NCBI RefSeq assembly: GCF_002754195.1
Contig: NZ_PEEU01000001.1
Coordinates: 5,766,001-5,830,000 of the forward strand
Length of the DNA: 64,000 nt
Reading direction: 5' to 3'
Source of the DNA: Flavobacterium sp. 9
GTDB taxonomy: Bacteria > Bacteroidota > Bacteroidia > Flavobacteriales > Flavobacteriaceae
Shown: one piece after another, positions 1 to 9,429 of the stretch
How positions within the stretch are numbered: the stretch's first letter is position 1
Layout: each line of letters begins with the position of its first letter
The notes under the pieces: model-generated
Told to the model about the DNA's origin: nothing
The model's database searches: none
Seen by the model: the letters and a program-made list of their open reading frames with translations, nothing else
Made by a program: the position numbers and the translations under genes

Positions 1-855
1 GTCTCGTCCATCAAGTGTCCATGTCACGGATTTATTAGGAACTGAAGTTGCTTTGAACGTTACTTTTTTATCTACAAAAATAGAATCTGGTACATTTATA
101 TTAGGAGGAGGTTCGCAAATAAAGATGGAGTCTTTATAGGTTCTTTTTAGATGATTATTATATAAAAAACTAACAGCAATATTTTTCTTCCCTGAAGATT
201 TAAAACGATACTCAATGTTTTTTTTGTTTTTTATAATTGTATCCTCAAAGTTCCATACGACTTTTAACCCTATAGTATTATAACTAGGTTTAAATAGGCT
301 CTGATAAATGGTTTGTTTTGATTCCCATTTTTTATCAGTAGATATATCGTTTTTTACGGGATTATTAAAAGTAGAAAAACTTACCATTTTATCAGTAGTA
401 AAATGATCAGATGTTTTTATTGGCTTTTTTTCGCCTGTGTATTGCTCGGTTTTTACAATTGGTACAAAACAAAGAAAGATTAATATCAATAATACAATAT
501 CCAGTAAGATGAATGTAAAAAGTATTATTCTTTTTTGTCTAGTAGTCCTCTTAGTTTCGTTTAATAATTGTTCCTTTTTATTATTTATAAATTCTGCCTC
601 TTCTATATTTTTTTTAATATGATCGTCAAACAATTGATAAAATTTTTCCTGCTCTTCTGCATTTCTACAAATGATTGCTGCAAGCGAATATTTGGTCTGT
701 TCAACTGTTAATTCCTTGTTTGAAAAAAGATTATTGATTTGGGTCGCGACTACATAATCATCAATATCAATAGAAAAATCATTTCTTTCTAGTGATTGAA
801 GAAAATCATTTAGAAGGAAACCGTTATTTTCAGAATTGACAGTATTAAGACTCAT
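1..855 (-). CDS. Membrane protein with PKD-like periplasmic repeats, C-terminus beyond window
   Basis: The frame is open from an ATG at 855 to the window edge (285 codons, no stop). Residues 1 to about 118 are a helical, soluble, Asn/Glu-rich region; a basic stretch (KRTTRQKR) then precedes one membrane helix at about residues 124-148. The rest is beta-rich and resembles PKD/Ig-like repeats (a segment ending in VTWTLDG near the edge). The segment around residues 74-95 (AIICRNAEEQEKFYQLFDDH) recalls the N-terminal domain of CoxE/vWA proteins that pair with MoxR ATPases; this is an impression, not a search result. It starts 4 nt after the MoxR gene stop, so it is the last visible gene of the operon. 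Function unknown; a membrane-anchored partner or sensor for the MoxR ATPase is the likeliest role. Confidence 0.7.
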   Translation of the reverse strand, partial: MSLNTVNSENNGFLLNDFLQSLERNDFSIDIDDYVVATQINNLFSNKELTVEQTKYSLAAIICRNAEEQEKFYQLFDDHIKKNIEEAEFINNKKEQLLNETKRTTRQKRIILFTFILLDIVLLILIFLCFVPIVKTEQYTGEKKPIKTSDHFTTDKMVSFSTFNNPVKNDISTDKKWESKQTIYQSLFKPSYNTIGLKVVWNFEDTIIKNKKNIEYRFKSSGKKNIAVSFLYNNHLKRTYKDSIFICEPPPNINVPDSIFVDKKVTFKATSVPNKSVTWTLDGRD

Positions 856-859
856 ATCT

Positions 860-1861
860 TTAGATAATTGATAACATTTTTTTTGCTTCTTTAAAATCTT
901 CGTCTTTTTTTAATAATATAGAAAGCGTATGTACGCAATCCGCCATAGGTTTATTTAATAAGCTATTTTTATGCAGATAATTTAGCCAGTCGATGCATTC
1001 GCTGGTATAAGGTTTTTTGTCTATGTTATCATTATTGAAAATTTGAAAGAAGAGACGAATTTTATCACTCAAGCCTTCAAAATCTTTTATTGTATCGATT
1101 TCCTCCAGATTTTGTATTTGATTGATCTTCGTTATTTCTTCTTCATTTAACTTTTTCAGGCTTAATTTTTTTGCAATAATCTGTGCTAACTCTTTGTCTT
1201 TGGGAAATTCAATATAATGAAACAAACATCTTCTAAGGAAGGCATCCGGGAGGTTTTTCTCATCGTTGCTCGAGAGGATAACAATTATTTTTTCTTTTTG
1301 GGAATCATCCAGACTAACTTTTATACTTGGCGAAGCTTCTTTTATTGTAAAGGATAGATTTTCGATTTCATGCAGTAAATCATTCGGAAAATCTCTTGGT
1401 GCTTTGTCAATTTCATCAATCAGGACTATGCTTTTTTCTTTTATTTTTTCTTCATTTATATCTGAATTCGCAGCAATTTTCTTAAGCCTTTCATCCTCAA
1501 TGTTTTCAAATCCTTTAACGCACACGATGGCTTTTCCTAAAGCAGTGAGCGTTATAAAGTCAGTGACATGTTTGTCTCCATCCTTATTCCTAAAATGGGA
1601 AACCGCATCATATTCATAGAACAAATCGTTGTAGACTGAGGTGGATTTAGTATTAAATTGGAATACCTCGTTAAAATCGTTTTTGTTCTCCTTATTGGTT
1701 GCATACCAATGAGCAAACTGTGTTTTTCCGGTTCCCGGTTTTCCAGTCAATAACAATGGACGTCCTAATGAAATGGCCATGTCAATTGCTGTTTTCAATG
1801 CTGGCGAAGGATCATAACTGGCAATATCTTCTTCACGAGTTAGTTTTATTATTTTTGTCAT
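860..1861 (-). CDS. MoxR-type AAA+ ATPase
   Basis: A 333-residue AAA+ ATPase. Walker A GKPGTGKT lies at residues 40-47, a Walker B region reads IVLIDEIDKAP near residue 145, sensor 1 is ILSSNDE, and an arginine-finger region (FLRRC) follows. The size and the early P-loop fit the MoxR group, chaperone-like ATPases that remodel or activate vWA or other partners. It begins 6 nt after the DUF4062 gene and is followed 4 nt later by the membrane PKD-like gene, so the three are almost certainly cotranscribed. In NTP-dependent bacterial conflict systems a MoxR ATPase often works as the regulated switch between sensor and effector; that role here is inferred from its TIR, patatin and DUF4062 neighbours. 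Confidence 0.88.
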   Translation of the reverse strand: MTKIIKLTREEDIASYDPSPALKTAIDMAISLGRPLLLTGKPGTGKTQFAHWYATNKENKNDFNEVFQFNTKSTSVYNDLFYEYDAVSHFRNKDGDKHVTDFITLTALGKAIVCVKGFENIEDERLKKIAANSDINEEKIKEKSIVLIDEIDKAPRDFPNDLLHEIENLSFTIKEASPSIKVSLDDSQKEKIIVILSSNDEKNLPDAFLRRCLFHYIEFPKDKELAQIIAKKLSLKKLNEEEITKINQIQNLEEIDTIKDFEGLSDKIRLFFQIFNNDNIDKKPYTSECIDWLNYLHKNSLLNKPMADCVHTLSILLKKDEDFKEAKKMLSII

Positions 1862-1867
1862 GATTGA

Positions 1868-3106
1868 TTATTTGTTTGTAATTGTTTTTAAAATTTCTTC
1901 AGCTTTTTCTAATTCTTCTAGTACGGAACTCATTGATTTAGGAAAGGGACTAATGAAATATTTTTCTATATACTCTTGTGCAACATTAGGATTACTGTTT
2001 ATATTCTCTCTAATCCATGTTTTTACTTCTTCAAATTCAATAGGTTTTAATATTCCTAAGTCATTATAGACGATAGTATTATTATTGACATTGATTATTG
2101 AGTTAATATTCATAATGTCAATATCCTGGAAGTTTATGATGAATACGATTTTTTTATCTATAATTTCAGATATGCCTTTAATGAATAAATGAAATAAATC
2201 TGAGATAATTTTGTGGTTGATATTTATTTCTTCGCTATGCGTTAATAGAATAGGTATAATTAACAAATTGTTTTTATAGGTTTTGTAAAATGAGTTAAAT
2301 TCATTTATGTCAAATAAATCTTTACCAAATGTTCTTGTTGAAATTTCATTTATAAAGCAAGAAAGTAAAGTGTCCAATTCGCCATTTTGAATAGATATTA
2401 TTGTGGACAGATTTAGGAAGAACTCTTTATTAAATTCCAGATTAGCAGGATTTGAGTTAAGTATACTTAATCTATAATTTAAGTAATGTGCAAAATCATT
2501 TTCTTTTGATTGGTAGTAAAAAAATATAACCTTTTCGTTCCTTAAAATGTTATTTCTGAGTTTATAACTCATTATTTGATTTTTGCGGTCAATGACACTC
2601 ATTACTTCTGCTGGAGAACGTTTAATTATGTAATTATCATTACTATCTGTAAGTGAAAAAAAACATTCTAAGTAGGCAATCCTAAAATCCTTTATATCTA
2701 AAAACTGGTGAACATCAATACCGTTAAATAAATTTCTTAGCTCGTTATATTTTTCAAGATTATCACATTCTTGTTCTTTAAATTCTGAATAAACAAACCT
2801 AAATATTGTTTTCCCTGCTTTAAGTGCTGTAATATATTCATGCATTGTATAGGTTTTTTCAATATCGTCAGGAGGAAATGAACCAGCATTTTTACCTAAT
2901 ATTATGATGTATATATCACTAGCCATAACTTGTTCCAGACAAGTATTTAAAAAAGGTTTACTATCTCCTTTGTCATACATATGCTCCATTAGCTCAAGCT
3001 TTTCAAAATGGTTTTTTCCCTGTTTATCGAAAAAATCAATTAGCACGGCTCTAAAACCTTGTAAATCTTTAAATGTGGATGATATGTATACCTTTTGTTT
3101 AGCCAT
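1868..3106 (-). CDS. DUF4062 domain protein
   Basis: A 412-residue protein whose N-terminus (KVYISSTFKDLQGFRAVLID, residues 4-23) is the DUF4062 signature, a Rossmann-like, TIR-related fold. Further conserved points are the ELMEHM segment, a strand reading DIYIIILGKNAGS, and the EYITALKAGKTIFRFVY segment. Residues from about 170 on are unlike any family I recognise: mixed, rich in Asn and Ile, mostly helical. DUF4062 domains usually sit at the N-terminus of NTPase or effector proteins in conflict systems, and here the domain stands with its own C-terminal region. The gene is 6 nt from each neighbour (amidase upstream, MoxR downstream), which argues for one operon. Enzymatic activity is unknown. 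Confidence 0.82.
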   Translation of the reverse strand: MAKQKVYISSTFKDLQGFRAVLIDFFDKQGKNHFEKLELMEHMYDKGDSKPFLNTCLEQVMASDIYIIILGKNAGSFPPDDIEKTYTMHEYITALKAGKTIFRFVYSEFKEQECDNLEKYNELRNLFNGIDVHQFLDIKDFRIAYLECFFSLTDSNDNYIIKRSPAEVMSVIDRKNQIMSYKLRNNILRNEKVIFFYYQSKENDFAHYLNYRLSILNSNPANLEFNKEFFLNLSTIISIQNGELDTLLSCFINEISTRTFGKDLFDINEFNSFYKTYKNNLLIIPILLTHSEEININHKIISDLFHLFIKGISEIIDKKIVFIINFQDIDIMNINSIINVNNNTIVYNDLGILKPIEFEEVKTWIRENINSNPNVAQEYIEKYFISPFPKSMSSVLEELEKAEEILKTITNK

Positions 3107-3112
3107 GTTTTT

Positions 3113-4021
3113 TTATTTCAAAATCAATAACGAACTATGTATCCATCCAATTTCTTTTTTACTGCTGCCATCAGGATTAACGACATCTTTTCGTTCATTT
3201 ACTAAATAAACTTTGTACCAGGAACCATTGGTTTCGATGAGTCCAACTTCATAATCTTTTTTAAGGCTTTTTATTGGGGTATTTTCTTTTGATGGGGTAC
3301 TTCTAAAGTTGGTGCCATTTTCTGTAACCTTAAATATTCTGCCAACAAAATCAGTTTTTCCAAAGACTGCCTTTTTGAAATCATCCCAAGGGAATGCAGG
3401 ACCCGGATCTGGTTTTCGCGCAGGCGAAATATCGTCGTGACCAATAGCGGTAATCAGTTGATAATGTTTTGTAAGCAAGTTGCTTAATTCATATACAGCA
3501 TCCAGTTGTGCCTTTGGAAATTGAAACCAAAGATGATTATCAGAATCTGTCCAGAATTTATGTTTATGATCGCCAACATAAATTTTAGAAGCAATAGAAG
3601 CAGGGTAGGTCTTATAAACAGGCTTCTTGTTTTTGTCTTGTCCAACATGTCTTCTGTAACTTCCGTCAGGTAATTTTTCTAAATAGCCAGGATTAACGAT
3701 TTCTATACCTATCGCATGATCATTAAATCCGGATATTTTATCCCAAACACTGTATCCTGCATGATTAGCCCTTCTGTTAAAAGGAACTAGTTGAGTAATT
3801 GTACCATCTACATCTACAACAATATGTGCTGCAATTCGGTCTGGATTACCCTTGTCTTGTGTTGTCATAAACCAATTAATAGCTGATTCTGCAGTATCAC
3901 CGGCAGTGTAATGAATAACCAAATATTTAGGAATAATAATATAACGTGCGTTTGGAGAAATCAGTTTTTTTATTTTTTCCGCATCTGTATCTGAAACTAG
4001 CCAATCTTTATTTATTTTCAT
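3113..4021 (-). CDS. N-acetylmuramoyl-L-alanine amidase (Amidase_2/AmpD type) with C-terminal SH3-like domain
   Basis: A 302-residue enzyme predicted to cut the amide bond between MurNAc and the peptide stem. The zinc site begins at His37 in LVIHYTAG; the AIGIEIVNPG segment and the AmpD-like GHDDISPARKPDPG motif near residue 200 supply the other typical ligand and catalytic positions. The C-terminal 70 residues (from about 230, with GTNFRSTPS and GWIHSSLLI) look like a bacterial SH3 domain. No signal peptide or membrane segment is visible, so the protein should stay in the cytoplasm unless released by lysis or another route. It lies inside a TIR/patatin/DUF4062/MoxR operon with 29 nt and 6 nt gaps, which is unusual for a wall-recycling amidase and suggests an effector role. 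A domesticated phage lysin is the alternative. Confidence 0.85.
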   Translation of the reverse strand: MKINKDWLVSDTDAEKIKKLISPNARYIIIPKYLVIHYTAGDTAESAINWFMTTQDKGNPDRIAAHIVVDVDGTITQLVPFNRRANHAGYSVWDKISGFNDHAIGIEIVNPGYLEKLPDGSYRRHVGQDKNKKPVYKTYPASIASKIYVGDHKHKFWTDSDNHLWFQFPKAQLDAVYELSNLLTKHYQLITAIGHDDISPARKPDPGPAFPWDDFKKAVFGKTDFVGRIFKVTENGTNFRSTPSKENTPIKSLKKDYEVGLIETNGSWYKVYLVNERKDVVNPDGSSKKEIGWIHSSLLILK

Positions 4022-4050
4022 GATAATTCAGTTTTTAAATTAATAATGAT

Positions 4051-6666
4051 TTATCTCATTTTTCCTATTTTATTGTATAATTTATTGAAAGACAGTAAGT
4101 AAATATTAGATAATAAAAAACCAAGAAAAATGATGATGATATAAAAAATATTTTTCTTTATCCAGCTTTCAATATTTATGTATTTGGCAAACTTATAATA
4201 TATGGAAAGAACAATCAGGATGGCTGCTACAGCTACTTCCTGATAAGTAATTGTGAAAATTGGATCAGGAGATTCCCATTTTTTATAGAACATATTTATC
4301 AAAAGTATTAATAAGACAATACCTAATGCGGCGGCAAAATATTGTAATAGTTTAGAAAGACGCACAATTTTGAAAGGGACATAAGTACTTATTTTAAGTT
4401 GATTTATTAGTTGAGTTTCTTCTGCAGGAAGTGTGCAACTAGGTTCAATTTTTTTAAATGACCATTGTTCTGGTGTATCGCTAAATGCATAATCAACTTC
4501 ATGATTAGTTTGTTGGTATCCGCTATACATTAGTGCAAAGGATTCTAATTCATTAAATGAATCCAGGTCTGTTCTGACTTCAGAGAGTTGTTGTTGAATT
4601 TTTTTCATCAAACCGTAATCTAATAGTACATTGGGGTCTTCAATTTTACCGTCATGAAGGATTTTTCTATTCACATCAGTACAGTTAATCCAACTTACAG
4701 GAAGCTCACCTAATCCTTTTTTTAGATGTACTATATAAAGTTGATTAATGTTTTCACTGTACTTTCTGGATTTCAAATCAAGTAATTGTATTTCTCTTAA
4801 ACGTTCCTGCAGAATAGTGTCTACTCTTAAAAAAAGTGATAATTCATTAGCAACATTTTTATAATTATTAGACATTTGAGCACTGCCATCACTTATAATA
4901 ATAGAACTACATTCTTGTTCTAGTATAGAGGCAATACCCTGATTGTCATGAACGCCTCCATCTATTAATTCTAAATCAATATCCTCGTACAAATCGCTTA
5001 ATAATAGAGGTTCAAAAAGAACAGGTACACAAGAAGAAGCTGCGACAGCATATCCTAATCGAAATTTTTGATAAGCCTCAGGGGCATTTTGATAATACAT
5101 TCTTCGTAATCTTGGTTTTACATCAACAGTATCCGAAATATATGTTGGTGGTTCTCCCATCCAAGTAGCTGTAAATTGCCAGTTATGTCCGGTATTTACT
5201 GCTGTGGAATTCAGTATTAATTGAGGAATTTTATTTTTTCTTTTCCAATTATCATTATAGATATTAAAGTTTGAAGCACTTTTAGGTTTGATAATTAAAT
5301 CACCCATATAAATAGCTTTTACGTTCTTATCAAAATATTTGTTAAATAGTGGCAAATAAAAATGCTCTTCATACAATTCTCCTAATCGATAACTTCGGGA
5401 GTATTTTTTTGTGTAGTACATTTTGACATTCTTAAATAAATTGGAGAAAACCTGAACTCTTAAATTTTTCTCCACTGCAGCTTGAAACTCAATCTCAATT
5501 TCTTTAACAATTTCGATATAATCGAGTTTGGTTATTTCATCATCAACTTTGGTTTCTAGTAAGTGTTTTAATTTTAAATAATAGTAAACTCCAATTATAG
5601 AACCTCCAGATACACATGACATGACTTCGATATCTCTTAATTTATCTTTTTCGGCCAGACTGGCTAAAACACCTATATGAAATAATGCAGCTCTGAATCC
5701 TCCTCCGGATAGTCCAATTCCAAGTTTTCCTTCTTTTTTGGATTCAAACTCTGAAGGAGTTAAGTTCTCTTTTTCATTTTTTTCTAATGCTAAAAAGCAT
5801 TGTTTCTGCTTTTTAGTATCTATTTTTTTTGTTTCGAAAGGATCATTTGGCAGTTGATTAAACTTTTTTTCTGTTTCCTGAAATGAGGCAATGTGATAAA
5901 GCTGTTGAGCAAATGTTTGTATTTTCCACGTTTCCTCAATGTCAGCAACATAGAGTTTTATAAAATGTATAGCTTTTTCATATTGTCTTGTTCCAAAATA
6001 AGCTTCAGCTATAGTAGCATTAAACCATTTGTCGGGACCATCAGTTATTAGCGAGAGATCATCGTTTACATAAGTATTTATAATCTCTTTCCGTACATTT
6101 TGTGAAGTAGTGAATTTTTTTATTACTTCATCCGTTACTCCTTCTATTTCTGAAAGTTGTTCCAGACTCTTAACCACAATTAATTCATTTGCATAGGCAT
6201 AGTTTATAGCGGTATATTCAGAAGAAAGGCGTGAATGATCTTCTTTCCATAATTGATATCCTTTTTTATAATAGGCTCTGGACTTTAATAAATTTCTGAA
6301 CTGATGGTCAAATTTCCATTTGTATTTATAAATAGCTCCTGCAATTCCAAGTGTTTCACAATCTAATGTATCATCTAATTTGCAATGCGTTTTTAAAATA
6401 TTTAAAGCTTTACCAAATTTAAAATAACCGGATAGAGTAGTGTCTTTATATACATTTCGGGCCAATTCATGATAAAGTTTCGGCGTTGTTGTTTCGCCTT
6501 TTTTTTCTATTTCCTCAATCCTTTTTAGAATAATTTCTGTAGCATAACCAAATTGTTCATATTGAATCAGGCCTTCATATAATTCCTTATAAGTTTCCGT
6601 ATCAATTTCTTCACCTCTCAAGTGATTTTTAGCCAATGTTATTAAGTCGTGTTTATCTTTTTTCAT
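4051..6666 (-). CDS. TPR-S (DUF4071-like) sensor fused to patatin phospholipase, C-terminal membrane helices
   Basis: An 871-residue three-part protein. Residues 1 to about 290 are helical repeats with marks of the TRAFs-binding/TPR-S family: ETLGIAGAIYKYKW, an AINYAYANEL segment, and KWFNATIAEAYFG. Residues 315-620 form a patatin domain with the oxyanion loop GLSGGGFRAA, nucleophile Ser353 in CVSGGS and catalytic Asp569 in LIDGGVHDNQG. The last 110 residues hold about three membrane helices. Patatins hydrolyse membrane lipids and act as cell-killing effectors in several anti-phage systems. TPR-S domains are proposed to sense nucleotide-derived ligands, and the divergent gene at 10088 encodes a SLOG-like protein that could make or bind one. 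The gap to the upstream ParA-TIR gene is 134 nt, so an internal promoter is possible. Confidence 0.85.
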   Translation of the reverse strand: MKKDKHDLITLAKNHLRGEEIDTETYKELYEGLIQYEQFGYATEIILKRIEEIEKKGETTTPKLYHELARNVYKDTTLSGYFKFGKALNILKTHCKLDDTLDCETLGIAGAIYKYKWKFDHQFRNLLKSRAYYKKGYQLWKEDHSRLSSEYTAINYAYANELIVVKSLEQLSEIEGVTDEVIKKFTTSQNVRKEIINTYVNDDLSLITDGPDKWFNATIAEAYFGTRQYEKAIHFIKLYVADIEETWKIQTFAQQLYHIASFQETEKKFNQLPNDPFETKKIDTKKQKQCFLALEKNEKENLTPSEFESKKEGKLGIGLSGGGFRAALFHIGVLASLAEKDKLRDIEVMSCVSGGSIIGVYYYLKLKHLLETKVDDEITKLDYIEIVKEIEIEFQAAVEKNLRVQVFSNLFKNVKMYYTKKYSRSYRLGELYEEHFYLPLFNKYFDKNVKAIYMGDLIIKPKSASNFNIYNDNWKRKNKIPQLILNSTAVNTGHNWQFTATWMGEPPTYISDTVDVKPRLRRMYYQNAPEAYQKFRLGYAVAASSCVPVLFEPLLLSDLYEDIDLELIDGGVHDNQGIASILEQECSSIIISDGSAQMSNNYKNVANELSLFLRVDTILQERLREIQLLDLKSRKYSENINQLYIVHLKKGLGELPVSWINCTDVNRKILHDGKIEDPNVLLDYGLMKKIQQQLSEVRTDLDSFNELESFALMYSGYQQTNHEVDYAFSDTPEQWSFKKIEPSCTLPAEETQLINQLKISTYVPFKIVRLSKLLQYFAAALGIVLLILLINMFYKKWESPDPIFTITYQEVAVAAILIVLSIYYKFAKYINIESWIKKNIFYIIIIFLGFLLSNIYLLSFNKLYNKIGKMR

Positions 6667-6800
6667 AATAAATAAGTGTTATGCTTTTTTTATTTTAGAT
6701 GGTTTAAAAACATTCTGCTCAGTTTTTAAGACTATAAAAACCCGAAAGAGAAATTGCTGTTTACATTTTTGTTTTGAACTGGGCTATTCCAAATTATTTA

Positions 6801-8750
6801 TCATCCTATTTCCAGTTCTTTTAATGCGGATTTAATTACAATAATTTGATTTGGATCTTGGACTATACTTTTTTCAATATTTTTTTTCGCTATTTTCAAA
6901 GTCTCCTGAATCTCTTTTTTATATTCTTTTCCAAAAGACCTTGATGCTATATAAATTGCAACACAGGCATTATAACCGATAAAGGGTTTTTCAGAATTCC
7001 CTACATGTTCAGCCAACCACTTTAAATAATCTGAATTTGGAAATTTTTGAAGTTTAGCTATAGCGAGTAATCTTTTACCTGTTGACGTACTTTTTGTCCA
7101 AGTTGATAAATTGGCTATTGGGTCATTCATTCCTGCTTTCATTTTGACTACAATGTTTTCCATTAGTTTAGTTCTTGAAATACCACTTGGCATTTTCCGT
7201 CTAATTTCTTCATAATCTTTTGCAAATTGTAATAGCTCTTCCAGGTTTTCCTCAGTCTTTATTTCTTCTTTATTGGCAGATTTTATATTTTGATTTATTG
7301 ATTTAACAATTGCTAAAGATAATTTTTCAACTTCCTGGCCAAATTGAGAGCGAAGTTTGGTGCTTTTAATAGTCTCTTCAAGATTAAAGGCGCTAAAATC
7401 TATGAAGCTTCTTGAATTTAAACTTGAAGGTAAAAATTCTATTGTTTTCAAATTTGAATGGCCATATGTGATAGGAAACAAAAGATTTTTTCCAGTATTT
7501 TTTTCCCTATTTAGAATAGAAGTTAATTCGATATTCAAAAATGTGTTGTCAAGCCCGGAGTCAGTAACAACGAATATGTATGTTTTTGCTTTTTGGATAG
7601 CTGTTTCGGTACTTAATGTTGTTGATTGAGAAATATTAACTTCGTTTATGTCAAAATATAGATTAGGAATATATCCTAATTCATCGATTAAATATTCGTT
7701 CAATGCAGGAACAAGTAATTCTCTAACCCATTGATAAACTTCTCTGGGATAGCTTATATAAACATCATACAAATATTCCGTTTCTTCCTGTTTTTTATTT
7801 GAATTATTAATTAAGTCAAACTCGTTTTTCTTCAATTGATAATATTCTTTACCTACAAAACTTTCAATATCACTGAAATCCGATATAAGAAGTGTCGCTA
7901 TCTTTGAAAAGATAAATCCCATTCCTTCAGGGTCATTAGTTCCTTGTTCTACTACTGCTAATTTTTCTCCAAAGCTGAAGTAATCAAATTGAGGTATTTT
8001 AATTTGTTCCAGAATATATTTTGGTTCAATCCATTTGGGTAGCCAATCACTATAACAATCTTTTAGTATATCTGCAATTCTTTCAAGCCATTCCTGAGAT
8101 TCTTTAAATTCTACTCTTGTTCCAAATCTTGAAGGTATTGGAAGAACGGTTAAAGCCATTCTATCAACTTCAAGTTTTTGTCTTGCAGTTTGGATGTATT
8201 TCACAATATCACGAATTCCAAATAGGCTTTGATAATTTGCCGTAAACATTGGAATTAGTATGTCAGGCATCAATATAGTGCAAATACCACTTGAATCACT
8301 TAAACCTGTTCTGCTATCAATTAAAACAAAGTCAAAATCTTTATGCCAGGCTTCTCTTAAAGATTCTAAATGTAAACCCCCATTTTTATTTGAGAAAAAA
8401 TCTGACCAATCAAAGGATTGAAGTAATGATGAGTAGATTGCGGGATCTTTATCTCTTCCGCTATTTAGTAATGAAATTGGAAATTCGTTTAAAGTTTCGA
8501 TTTTCCATAAATAATCCTGATAATTTGGTTCACTATCACTTTTAAATGCGACCAATAATTGAAGCAATCCTTCTGAAGAATTTTCAATTTTAAAACTACT
8601 AAAATACCGCTCAATTCCAGGAGCTTCCAGATCCCAATCCACAACAAGAACTTTCTGTTTTCTTTTAGATAATTCATATGCGATATTGGCTAAAGCCATA
8701 CTTCTGCCAACACCTCCCTTATAGGAATAGAATGTTATTATATTACTCAT
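6801..8750 (-). CDS. KGGVGR-variant ParA/MinD-like ATPase fused to TIR-like and helical-repeat domains
   Basis: A 649-residue fusion. The N-terminal ATPase (about residues 1-290) has a deviant Walker A, YKGGVGRS at residues 10-17, in which the usual GKT lysine is replaced by Arg16 while the signature Lys11 remains; VLVVDWDLEAPG and FVLIDSRTGLSD complete the fold. Residues about 325-450 form a TIR-like domain (YDVYISYPRE) in which the usual WCxxE region reads FLNIE: the glutamate is kept and the Trp and Cys are lost. Residues 495-649 are helical (EEIRRKMPSG, RLLAIAKLQK, KPFIGYNACVAIY), like HEAT-type regions recurring in conflict proteins. The start overlaps the TIR gene stop by one base (TGATG), implying translational coupling. 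Likely role: an NTP-controlled switch or scaffold for the TIR partner. Confidence 0.87.
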   Translation of the reverse strand: MSNIITFYSYKGGVGRSMALANIAYELSKRKQKVLVVDWDLEAPGIERYFSSFKIENSSEGLLQLLVAFKSDSEPNYQDYLWKIETLNEFPISLLNSGRDKDPAIYSSLLQSFDWSDFFSNKNGGLHLESLREAWHKDFDFVLIDSRTGLSDSSGICTILMPDILIPMFTANYQSLFGIRDIVKYIQTARQKLEVDRMALTVLPIPSRFGTRVEFKESQEWLERIADILKDCYSDWLPKWIEPKYILEQIKIPQFDYFSFGEKLAVVEQGTNDPEGMGFIFSKIATLLISDFSDIESFVGKEYYQLKKNEFDLINNSNKKQEETEYLYDVYISYPREVYQWVRELLVPALNEYLIDELGYIPNLYFDINEVNISQSTTLSTETAIQKAKTYIFVVTDSGLDNTFLNIELTSILNREKNTGKNLLFPITYGHSNLKTIEFLPSSLNSRSFIDFSAFNLEETIKSTKLRSQFGQEVEKLSLAIVKSINQNIKSANKEEIKTEENLEELLQFAKDYEEIRRKMPSGISRTKLMENIVVKMKAGMNDPIANLSTWTKSTSTGKRLLAIAKLQKFPNSDYLKWLAEHVGNSEKPFIGYNACVAIYIASRSFGKEYKKEIQETLKIAKKNIEKSIVQDPNQIIVIKSALKELEIG

Positions 8751-9358
8751 CAGTTTGAAAATCTAGGCGGTTGGTTTTGTGTTGATTCTTCTTTATGAAA
8801 TTGCTTAACAAAGCTATTAACAGCTTCGATCTGCCAATCATTTTGCCATTGGGGAGCGTCGTCTATTGCTTTAGCAATTTTTCCTGCTAATGTTTTTACT
8901 TTATCTTCAAATTCAGTGTATTTTTGACCATCTTTGTTAAGTGTTAGTTTAAAAAATTCCTGCATTTCTACTTTCTGAATTGTTGATATTTGTATAGGCA
9001 TAGTTTCTCCATCATGAATAACAGTTGGAAAAATCAATCCATCTGGCCTTTCTATTGTTCTGTATCCATTCTTTTTTTCCCTTTCTAACATATGACCTAT
9101 TTCACACGAACACCATAGACTTTCTAAGTATTTTTTTGACCATAATAATATAATAACCTTAGAAGTAGAAATTGTTTGCCCTAAGACATTTGGCCAGGAG
9201 TCTCCAGTTTCAATTTGCGAATCAGTAAAAATTATGGGGTTACGGCCCAATTCCTGACTAAGGTGATTCTCTAATAGTGGAACAAAGTAGTTTTCGATCC
9301 AGGTTCGAGTATCGCCAAGTCTTCTGTAACTTATAAATATATCGTGGTTGTATGCCAT
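8750..9358 (-). CDS. TIR domain protein (predicted NADase)
   Basis: A 202-residue protein that is nearly all TIR domain. The first strand reads HDIFISYRR (residues 5-13), the BB-loop region IFTDSQIETGDSW follows, and the catalytic motif W82-C83-x-x-E86 (SLWCSCE) is intact, as expected of an active NAD-cleaving TIR enzyme. The last 50 residues are helical and may contact a partner. It is the first gene of the minus-strand operon, and its TGA shares one base with the ATG of the KGGVGR ATPase-TIR fusion. TIR enzymes either deplete NAD to stop growth or make cyclic ADP-ribose-type signals; which applies here cannot be read from sequence. No clear TAnnTTTG promoter box was found in the 60 nt upstream. 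Confidence 0.88.
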   Translation of the reverse strand: MAYNHDIFISYRRLGDTRTWIENYFVPLLENHLSQELGRNPIIFTDSQIETGDSWPNVLGQTISTSKVIILLWSKKYLESLWCSCEIGHMLEREKKNGYRTIERPDGLIFPTVIHDGETMPIQISTIQKVEMQEFFKLTLNKDGQKYTEFEDKVKTLAGKIAKAIDDAPQWQNDWQIEAVNSFVKQFHKEESTQNQPPRFSN

Positions 9359-9429
9359 TTTAAATTTTATTTTAATAATTAATTACTTTTTTGAAGTTCA
9401 TTTTACTTAAATGAAAATAAGACACAGCA

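Noticed and set aside
1266..1619. 117-codon plus-strand ORF inside the MoxR gene
   Set aside because: Antisense shadow; the MoxR frame has full AAA+ motifs.
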